Shown here: positions 43,264 through 50,077 of the stretch, in pieces
How positions within the stretch are numbered: the stretch's first letter is position 1
Layout of the letters: every line of letters begins with the position of its first letter
Notes under the pieces: generated by a model
The model's database searches: none
Seen by the model: only the letters and a program-made list of their open reading frames with translations
Told to the model about the DNA's origin: nothing
Made by a program: the position numbers and the translations under genes
Assembly (NCBI GenBank): GCA_964646435.1
Contig: CAZYEJ010000006.1
Span: 1 to 64,000 of the forward strand
Length of the DNA stretch: 64,000 nt
From: UBA3076 sp964646435
Lineage (GTDB): Bacteria > Desulfobacterota > Dissulfuribacteria > Dissulfuribacterales > UBA3076
Direction of reading: 5' to 3'

Positions 43264-44070
43264 TCACAGGAGAAATGAAGTCAAGACATAGTCTACAACT
43301 AAAACCAATACGCATGAAAGAACCACCGCTGAAGTCGTAGCCAGGCTTACCCCTTTGGCACCAAAGCCGCCGGGACGCATATGCATAAAATAGCCCTGAT
43401 AGCAACAGATAGTGGCGACTATTATCCCAAAAGCAAAGGCCTTGATAAAGCATCCTTTCACGTCTTGCATGGCTACATTGGGCTCGATGCGGTTAAAATA
43501 AATACCGGAATTGATGCCCAAAATGCAGACACCTGAAAGGTAGCCGCCTACGATCCCGATTACATTAAAAATTGCAGTAAGCAAGGGAAAACTGATTAGA
43601 GATGCAACGATACGTGGACTGACCAGAAAGCGGATGGGATTGATGTCCATGGTCTCAAGTGCATCGATCTGCTCGGAGATACGCATGATGCCAATCTCTG
43701 CAGCCATGGATGAACCTGCCCTGGCGATAATCATGAGTGCTGTCATGACCGGTCCCAATTCACGTATAAGTGAGAGCGCCACTACCGCGCCAAGCACTCC
43801 CTCTGATCCGAATTTAACCAGTGTATAGTAGCCCTGTAGCCCCAGGACCATGCCGGTGAAAAGGCCTACCAGAAGGATAATCAAGGTAGACTTGGCCCCG
43901 ATGAAGAAGACCTGCTCTATGGTCTTGCGCACTTGAAGGGGCAGAGAAAAAATCAGGGCAATCGCGTGAATGAAAAAAAGCGCAATGGCCCCTAGTTCAC
44001 CAAGAAAAGCAATAGAAACTTTGCCCAACCGGTTGAACGGTGCAAATATGGAATTGGTCGCTTGAGCCAT
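43264..44070 (-). CDS. mlaE: MlaE lipid transport permease (locus 2)
   Basis: A 268-residue MlaE permease, first gene of the minus-strand mla operon. It has about five to six membrane helices and the family blocks LSLIRELGPVMTALMIIARA near residue 98-117, SSMAAEIGIMRISEQIDAL and NPIRFLVSPR near 145. It has no STAS domain, unlike the locus-1 permease at 31590. Seven bp separate it from mlaF. Confidence 0.95.
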   Translation of the reverse strand: MAQATNSIFAPFNRLGKVSIAFLGELGAIALFFIHAIALIFSLPLQVRKTIEQVFFIGAKSTLIILLVGLFTGMVLGLQGYYTLVKFGSEGVLGAVVALSLIRELGPVMTALMIIARAGSSMAAEIGIMRISEQIDALETMDINPIRFLVSPRIVASLISFPLLTAIFNVIGIVGGYLSGVCILGINSGIYFNRIEPNVAMQDVKGCFIKAFAFGIIVATICCYQGYFMHMRPGGFGAKGVSLATTSAVVLSCVLVLVVDYVLTSFLL

Positions 44071-44188
44071 AAAATCGTTTGATCAGTTTAGTTGAAATTA
44101 TTAATACCGAAGACGGATTAACCCCCAATATGCTTGTAGATCAGTATCTTAATATTCGATAAAGCAAAAGTAAATAGTAGGCCCCTAC

Positions 44189-44902
44189 ATGCCGGAGTCT
44201 GAACCTTTGAACGTATACAAAAAAAACTTGTGGGTTCATGTTTCAGCCTGCTATCTTTGCTATATGTTGCAACGCATGCCCAAAGATAAGATTCACGCTG
44301 CGGAAAATGAGTTCAATTTTCTCGATCCAATTTTACCGTCTGAAATAGGTTTCGACATAGACGGTGTAGTTGCCGATACCATGAAGGCCTTCATACGGGT
44401 AGCCAGAGAAGAGTTCGGCATCAATTACATCAGCAAAGAGCAAATAACCTCTTACTGGATCGAGGAATGCCTGCCTATACCACTTGACATAATTGAAACC
44501 ATTATTAATCGTCTCCTTGCAGATCCTTTTGGCATTGATCTTGAGCCGCTTCCAGGGGCAAAAGAGGTCTTACTGAGACTTGCCGCCCACAGTAGGCTCA
44601 CCTTTGTAACAGCCAGGCCGGCGAAAGAACCAATTGAGGCCTGGCTGGTCTCTCTCCTTTCCGAGGTGCCACGTGGAGACATCAGGGTGATCGCCACAGG
44701 TCATCACTCGGCAAAGGCCGAACTGCTTGAGGAACTGAAGCTTAAGTATTTTATTGATGACCATCCGGAGACCTGCCAGGATCTCCACAAAAGAGGAATC
44801 AGGACCATTGTCTTCGACCAGCCATGGAACAGGGGACATACACCTTTTTTGAGAATCAGTTCCTGGAAAGATCTTTCAGGTATCATAAAAATGTCCTCTT
44901 GA
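44189..44902 (+). CDS. HAD-like phosphatase (5'-nucleotidase-type)
   Basis: A 237-residue HAD protein resembling the NT5C/deoxynucleotidase group. Motif I is FDIDGVVADT near residue 55, motif II FVTARP near 136, and IDDHPETC near 190 gives the acidic motif IV. Substrate unknown. The first 25-50 residues are not part of the fold; in-frame ATGs at 44264 and 44276 are possible starts and no start has a strong ribosome-binding site. It is divergent from mlaE. Confidence 0.8.
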   Translation: MPESEPLNVYKKNLWVHVSACYLCYMLQRMPKDKIHAAENEFNFLDPILPSEIGFDIDGVVADTMKAFIRVAREEFGINYISKEQITSYWIEECLPIPLDIIETIINRLLADPFGIDLEPLPGAKEVLLRLAAHSRLTFVTARPAKEPIEAWLVSLLSEVPRGDIRVIATGHHSAKAELLEELKLKYFIDDHPETCQDLHKRGIRTIVFDQPWNRGHTPFLRISSWKDLSGIIKMSS

Positions 44903-44928
44903 TAGCTGGATAATACGCAAAAAAAGGA

Positions 44929-44994
44929 GTAACTTTTCAATAAGTTGGGGTAAACAAGGATCAGCGCACTTACCCAAACTTATTGAGAAGTTAC
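44929..44994. repeat. Inverted-repeat element, short copy
   Basis: A 66-bp element with ends GTAACTTTTCAATAAGTTGG and CAAACTTATTGAGAAGTTAC around a 16-bp centre. It is the uninterrupted form of the nested element at 14460-14607. Confidence 0.8.
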
Positions 44995-45017
44995 AAAAAG
45001 GACACCAAATCATAAAA

Positions 45018-45815
45018 ATGAATGAAAAAATCGTGGAAGAACTGAAAAACTGGTTCACTAGTTATATCCAGAAATTTAAATCTGGGAATCCCGACTGGCA
45101 ATCAAACATAATACTGAAAGAAGAACATACCAGACGAGTATGCAAAGAAATTTTGGATATTGGGAGAAAAATTGGATTAAGTAATGAAGACCTTTGCCTG
45201 GCTGAGGTAATTGCCCTTTTTCACGATATTGGCCGCTTTGAACAGTTTGCCCATTATCAGACCTTTGTGGATCGCAATTCCGTGAATCATGCCGTGCTTG
45301 GTGTAAAAATACTTAAAGAAAACGGGGTATTGAACAGGCTTGATAAATCATTACGAGATCTGATTCTGCGAGCAATCTTATACCACAACCGTTTTGCTCT
45401 ACCTAAAAAAGAGACGGAAAAATGCCTTTTATTTGCAAAATTGCTGCGCGATGCCGACAAACTGGATATATGGCGGGTGGTTACCGATTACTACCGCCGG
45501 AAAGATAGAAAACGAAATGCTGCAATTGAGCTTGGCCTTCCCGACACCCCTGGGATTTCAAGTGATGTCTATAGGGATTTGATGGACGGAAGGATCGTAA
45601 ATGTTACGCATCTTAAAAATCTAAATGATTTTAAGCTTCTTCAAATTGGGTGGATCTATGATATCAACTTTGTGCAAACCTTCCAATGTGTTCAGGAGAG
45701 GGGCTATCTGGAAATGATCCGTGATGTCCTGCCTGAATCGGAAAAAATCGCAGAGATTTTTAGTGTGCTCCAAGCCCACATGAATGAGCAAATCCGGGGA
45801 AAGAAGATCTGCTGA
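45018..45815 (+). CDS. HD-domain phosphohydrolase
   Basis: A 265-residue HD-superfamily metal-dependent phosphohydrolase. The metal ligands are H in EEHTRRVCKEI near residue 37, HD in ALFHDIGRF near 68, H in NHAVLGVKIL near 91 and H in YHNRF near 118, with D in RDADKLD near 145. Its substrate (nucleotide or cyclic nucleotide) cannot be assigned. A dispersed inverted repeat lies directly upstream, and the gene's end abuts a fragment of the four-helix-bundle gene tail. Confidence 0.87.
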   Translation: MNEKIVEELKNWFTSYIQKFKSGNPDWQSNIILKEEHTRRVCKEILDIGRKIGLSNEDLCLAEVIALFHDIGRFEQFAHYQTFVDRNSVNHAVLGVKILKENGVLNRLDKSLRDLILRAILYHNRFALPKKETEKCLLFAKLLRDADKLDIWRVVTDYYRRKDRKRNAAIELGLPDTPGISSDVYRDLMDGRIVNVTHLKNLNDFKLLQIGWIYDINFVQTFQCVQERGYLEMIRDVLPESEKIAEIFSVLQAHMNEQIRGKKIC

Positions 45816-45920
45816 AAAAATGAAAAAACAGAAATAGCCGTTGAATGTCCGGTACTGGATATTCGTTTTTCGTTCGATGTTGGACGTTCGATGTTCGATG
45901 CTCGACGTCCATCTTTTAAT
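45816..45920. repeat. Copy of four-helix-bundle gene tail plus CATCGAAC-type repeat
   Basis: GAAAAAACAGAAATAGCCGT near 45821 matches the end of the remnant at 36025-36050, including its stop codon. The following TTCGATGTTGGACGTTCGAT tract matches 36078-36105. It lies between the converging HD and aroA genes. Confidence 0.65.
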
Positions 45921-45927
45921 TTGCGGG

Positions 45928-47220
45928 TTACCCTGTAATCCTTTGCCAGTGTTGCCAGAAAGATGGAAAGGATTTTCGGACGCAGTCAGGATCTTTGATC
46001 CTGATACCCGGGATTCTCAGTCCAGCCACTGCAAAGGCCATGGCTATCCGGTGATCGTCATAAGTGTCTATCAGTGATCCATGCATGTCCCGGGTCCCCT
46101 CAATGATGAGCCCATCCTCCAGTTCCTTCACTGATGCCCCTATTTTGGAGAGTTCCTGTGCCACTGCCTTCAGCCTGTCTGTCTCTTTTATTCTCAGGTG
46201 GGCTACATTCTTGATGATAGTCGTACCTCGGGCAAAGGCAGCAACTATGGCAAGAGTCGGGACCATATCAGGCCATCTGCCCATGTCCACTTCTATGGCC
46301 TTAAGCATGCCACTGGGAGGTCCCTGGACTGTAACTCCCTCTGGATCTTTTTTTACAGAACAACCCATGCTGACCAGAAGGTCAGCAAAAGCCGCATCGC
46401 CCTGAAGGGCGTCCGATGGTATATTTTCCACTGCAATTCTACCCCCTGTGACGGCTGCTGCTGCCCAGAAATAGGAGGCACTCGATGCATCTCCCTCAAT
46501 TTGATATTTTCTGGCCTTATAAGTCATATGAGGTACAAGGAAAGAGTCACCTTTCTCCTGTACTTTCACCCCGAAGGCGGCCATAACGGCCAGGGTAAGA
46601 TCTATATAAGGTCTGGATACCAGAGTGCCGTCCAGGGTGATTTTGGCCGAATTCCTGGCAACTGGGGCTACAAGCAGCAGTGAGGAAAGGTACTGACTGC
46701 TCTTCGAGGCAGAAAGCAGGGTTTCTCCGCCTTCAAGTCCATGGGCCTTGATTTCTACCGGAGGGCAACCGGTGTTCTCAACACTCCTTGCATCAGCTCC
46801 CCAGGCCTTCAACGCATCGAGTAGAGGCCCTATGGGTCTTTCGGCCATTCGTTCGGTACCTGTGAGCCTGTAAGTGCCTTGACCGAGGGCTACAAGAGAG
46901 GTCAGAAAGCGTATCCCTGTACCATTGTTGCCGAGATAGAGGTCCTGGCTTACAGGCAAGATTCTTCCGCCTTGGCCATCAACTGTCCAGTCAATTCCTT
47001 TATCCTTTATGGAAATTCCCAAACAGGACAGGGCATTTCTGAGAAACTTGGTATCTTCACTGTCTAAGGGGCCTTTCAGCTCGCTCTTTCCTTCAACTAA
47101 AGAGGCTACTACCAGGGCCCGCTGGGTAATGCTCTTCGATCCGGGCACTCTTATCTTGGCCATTATTCCAGACCCGGGTTGACGAATTTCCATAAACTTA
47201 TCTTTTGAAGATAGAATCAT
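45928..47220 (-). CDS. aroA: 3-phosphoshikimate 1-carboxyvinyltransferase (EPSP synthase)
   Basis: A 430-residue AroA, sixth step of the shikimate pathway, whose product leads to chorismate, the substrate of MqnA. VPGSKSITQRALVVASL near residue 25, TYDDHRIAMAFAVAGL near 388 and RIKETDRLKA near 345 are diagnostic. The phosphoenolpyruvate-loop motif reads LGNNGTGIRFL rather than LGNAGTAMRPL, so the usual Pro is Phe. Start ATG 47220 or 47193; the second fits the family better. It follows the aconitase gene by 8 bp. Confidence 0.95.
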   Translation of the reverse strand: MILSSKDKFMEIRQPGSGIMAKIRVPGSKSITQRALVVASLVEGKSELKGPLDSEDTKFLRNALSCLGISIKDKGIDWTVDGQGGRILPVSQDLYLGNNGTGIRFLTSLVALGQGTYRLTGTERMAERPIGPLLDALKAWGADARSVENTGCPPVEIKAHGLEGGETLLSASKSSQYLSSLLLVAPVARNSAKITLDGTLVSRPYIDLTLAVMAAFGVKVQEKGDSFLVPHMTYKARKYQIEGDASSASYFWAAAAVTGGRIAVENIPSDALQGDAAFADLLVSMGCSVKKDPEGVTVQGPPSGMLKAIEVDMGRWPDMVPTLAIVAAFARGTTIIKNVAHLRIKETDRLKAVAQELSKIGASVKELEDGLIIEGTRDMHGSLIDTYDDHRIAMAFAVAGLRIPGIRIKDPDCVRKSFPSFWQHWQRITG

Positions 47221-47228
47221 GTAAGTGC

Positions 47229-49163
47229 TCAGCCAACCTCAATCCTGGCCCTTACCCAATTAAGAAGGCTGCCAGAGGCCAGTATCAGGCGATCTCTTTC
47301 AGACAGCTCCAGGCAGGCCTTTATTGTTTTGTCCTTACCGATTTCTACTGACACCTTGTCTGAGCCTCCCAGCAGCGCAGTCCTTAGGCCTGGGATATTA
47401 ACAGTGTCTCCCAGCTCAATCCGATCGTAGTCATCCGGATCTATAAAGGTAAGTGGCAGGATGCCAAAATTTATAAGATTTGCCTTGTGAATTCTGGCAA
47501 AGCTCTTTACCAGTTTAGCACGTACTCCAAGGTACCTTGGTGCCAGGGCCGCATGCTCCCTGGAGGAGCCCTGGCCGTAATTTTCCCCTCCGACTATGAT
47601 CACATTACCTGCCTCCTTGGCCCTTGAGGAAAACTCCGGATCAATAGCGGAAAAGACATACTCACTGATAGCAGGCACGTTGCTCCTGAATGGTAATATC
47701 TTGCTCCCGGCAGGCATTATAAGGTCAGTGGTTATGTTGTCTTCCACTTTGAGGAGTACAGTAGCCTTCAAGTCTTCCGGCAGAGGCTCAAACTCCGGAA
47801 GAGGTTTTATGTTGGGGCCGCGCAGTACTGATACGTTCGAGCCGTCCTCAGGGGGAGGAATTATCCCATTGTCATTAATAAGATACGTCTCAGGAAGCAA
47901 TACCTCAGGGACTTGCCCAAGATCTCTCGGATCTGTAATTACACCTTTTATTGCGGATGCAACTGCGGTTTCAGGACTGCACAGATATACCCGGTCGTCC
48001 TTTGTGCCGCTTCTTCCAGGGAAGTTACGGGTAAAAGTCCTCAAAGAGATAGTATCTGTGGCCGGGGCCTGCCCCATCCCAATGCACCCCAGGCAGCCGC
48101 ACTGGTGTATTCTGGCCCCGGCGTGGATCAACGTGCGCAAAGCCCCAGCCACATCGGCGTTTTCCAATACCTGCCGGCTTCCCGGATTTATCTCAAAGCT
48201 CACAAACGGGTGTATTTCCCTGGATTCAAGGGACCTGGCAGCAACTACTATGTCCCTGAATGATGAGTTGGCACAGGAGCCTATAATGACCTGAGATAAC
48301 GGCTGTCCTGCCACTTCTCGCACAGGTACCACGTTGTCCGGGGATGATGGACAGGCTATCATTGGCTCAATAGAAGAGAGATCTATATTGATTATTTCAT
48401 GATATACGGCATCCTGGTCGGCTTTAAGAATTTGCCATACATCTTCTCTTTTCTGGCTGACAAGGAAGCTCCGAGTCATCTCATCAGAAGGAAAAACTGT
48501 ACCGGTAGCCCCCAGTTCAGTTCCAAGGTTCGCTATTGTAGCCCTGTCAGTAACAGATAGCGTGGCAACACCAGGTCCAAAGTATTCAATGACCTTTCCC
48601 ACACCGCCCTTTACTGTCATCCGGCGGAGTAATTCCAGGATGACGTCCCTTGCCGAGACCCACGGGCCAAGCTTTCCTGTGAGACAGACACCAGTAACAT
48701 ATGGCATTCTCAAGTAAAAAGGTTGCCCGGCCATGGCCATGGCCACATCAAGACCACCCGCACCTATGGCGAGCATCCCGCACCCACCGGCTGTCGGAGT
48801 GTGACTGTCTGATCCCAGCAGTGTCTTGCCGGGGACAGCACACCGCTCAAGATGTACCTGATGGCATATGCCGTTTCCCGGACTGGAAAAATGGATGCCG
48901 TAGCGGCCGGCAATAGACTGGAGGAACCTGTGATCATCAGCATTCCGGAAGTCAGATTGCAGTAAATTATGGTCTACATAACTTATCGACAGTTCTGCCT
49001 TGACCTTAGGTATGCCTATGGCCTCAAATTCCAGGTAGGCCATGGTGCCCGTGGCGTCTTGAGTAAGAGTCTGATCAATGCGGATGGCGATCTGGCTCCC
49101 TGGAGTCATTTCACCTTCCACAAGGTGCGCATCTATGATTTTTTCTGTTGCTGTTAAACCCAT
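47229..49163 (-). CDS. Aconitate hydratase
   Basis: A 644-residue aconitase interconverting citrate and isocitrate. The cluster cysteines are in GSCANSS near residue 300 and CGCLGCIGMGQ near 359. DSHTPTAGGCGMLAIGAGG near 118 and the C-terminal swivel-domain motif YGQGSSREHAALAPRYLG near 548 are also present. The compact length fits the aconitase type of many anaerobes and Desulfobacterota, and a function in the oxidative or reductive citric-acid cycle is likely. It precedes aroA by 8 bp. Confidence 0.94.
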   Translation of the reverse strand: MGLTATEKIIDAHLVEGEMTPGSQIAIRIDQTLTQDATGTMAYLEFEAIGIPKVKAELSISYVDHNLLQSDFRNADDHRFLQSIAGRYGIHFSSPGNGICHQVHLERCAVPGKTLLGSDSHTPTAGGCGMLAIGAGGLDVAMAMAGQPFYLRMPYVTGVCLTGKLGPWVSARDVILELLRRMTVKGGVGKVIEYFGPGVATLSVTDRATIANLGTELGATGTVFPSDEMTRSFLVSQKREDVWQILKADQDAVYHEIINIDLSSIEPMIACPSSPDNVVPVREVAGQPLSQVIIGSCANSSFRDIVVAARSLESREIHPFVSFEINPGSRQVLENADVAGALRTLIHAGARIHQCGCLGCIGMGQAPATDTISLRTFTRNFPGRSGTKDDRVYLCSPETAVASAIKGVITDPRDLGQVPEVLLPETYLINDNGIIPPPEDGSNVSVLRGPNIKPLPEFEPLPEDLKATVLLKVEDNITTDLIMPAGSKILPFRSNVPAISEYVFSAIDPEFSSRAKEAGNVIIVGGENYGQGSSREHAALAPRYLGVRAKLVKSFARIHKANLINFGILPLTFIDPDDYDRIELGDTVNIPGLRTALLGGSDKVSVEIGKDKTIKACLELSERDRLILASGSLLNWVRARIEVG

Positions 49164-49466
49164 TTATTTCTCCAGATGTCTTTATTCTAATCTTGAAAGC
49201 CCTGTCCTCTGGTCAAGGATTCCTTAAAAATTTATGTGGGAGGTATTATAAAAGCCGCAGACCATGACGGCAAGCTTGACATTGGGTCAACAACTGCTAA
49301 AAGTTAAATTAACTATGATTACACAGTAAAAAGTGGTTCGCTCAAGATATTTTAGGTTGAAAGTGCAAATTTTTTGAGGTATTAGAGATAATTAGTGTCT
49401 GAACGAAAAAACAGTTCAGACATAATTTTGAATTTTGAATTTTGAATTAAAAAAGGAGGATGGCCG
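49164..49466. other. Aconitase-uspA divergent intergenic region
   Basis: 303 bp without a gene. It contains a perfect 9-bp inverted repeat TGTCTGAAC/GTTCAGACA (49396-49422, 9-nt loop), 45 bp before the uspA start, then tandem TTTTGAATTTTGAATT. The hairpin has no T-run; it may be an operator or an mRNA structure. Confidence 0.5.
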
Positions 49467-49919
49467 ATGGTAGAAGTCAAAAAGATACTGTTCCCTGTAG
49501 ATTTTTATGAAAGTGCCCTTAAGGTTTTGCCTATTGTGAAACTTATGGCAGAAAAGCTAGGGGCAAAGGTAGAGCTTATTCACGTGGTGAGAGGCTCATC
49601 GGATTTTGTTGGTTATGAAATGGGCACCGCCTGGTATTCTAACTTTGAAGACGAACTCATCAAGGGCGGCGAGAAAGCCATGGATAAGTTCCTGGAAGAA
49701 AAATTGGCTGGTCTGGATGTTGACACAACAGTTGCTGTAGGCGATGCGGCGGAAGAAATCATTAAATACGCCGATAAGACCGGGACAGATATGATCATAA
49801 TTGGGACCCATGGGAGAAAGGGGCTGGAGAAAATCCTGTTTGGTAGCGTAGCGAGGGGCGTAGTCAAGGGGGCCAATTGCCCGGTCCTTACTGTCAATCC
49901 ACATAAGGTGGGCAAGTGA
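49467..49919 (+). CDS. Universal stress protein, UspA family
   Basis: A 150-residue single-domain universal stress protein. It opens KKILFPVDFYESALKVLP and has the ATP-binding pattern GTHGRKGLEKILFGSVA near residue 112, then VVKGANCPVLTV. The G-2x-G-9x-G-S pattern indicates the ATP-binding subgroup. AAAGGAGG lies 8-15 bases before the ATG. Precise role is unknown. Confidence 0.94.
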   Translation: MVEVKKILFPVDFYESALKVLPIVKLMAEKLGAKVELIHVVRGSSDFVGYEMGTAWYSNFEDELIKGGEKAMDKFLEEKLAGLDVDTTVAVGDAAEEIIKYADKTGTDMIIIGTHGRKGLEKILFGSVARGVVKGANCPVLTVNPHKVGK

Positions 49920-49937
49920 TCCAGTGATTTTTACTTG

Positions 49938-50012
49938 ATGGTCTCGCAAAAAGTCCTGAAACGATTTTTCATACAGTGAAGGCTCGATATACTGACTTTT
50001 TACGAGATCACC
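49938..50012. repeat. Inverted-repeat element after uspA
   Basis: ATGGTCTCGCAAAAAGTC and GACTTTTTACGAGATCA are inverted copies with two mismatches, about 40 bp apart. Possibly a further small mobile repeat family; it could also act as a transcript-end hairpin. Confidence 0.55.
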
Positions 50013-50077
50013 CCACATAACAGAGCCATAAGCTGCATTTAAAAAATCGTTAGGGAAGCAAAAAAGAATTTTCGTGA

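Noticed and set aside
47596..48294. 232-codon plus-strand frame opposite aconitase
   Set aside because: The minus strand carries the complete aconitase with both cluster motifs; the plus frame is its shadow.
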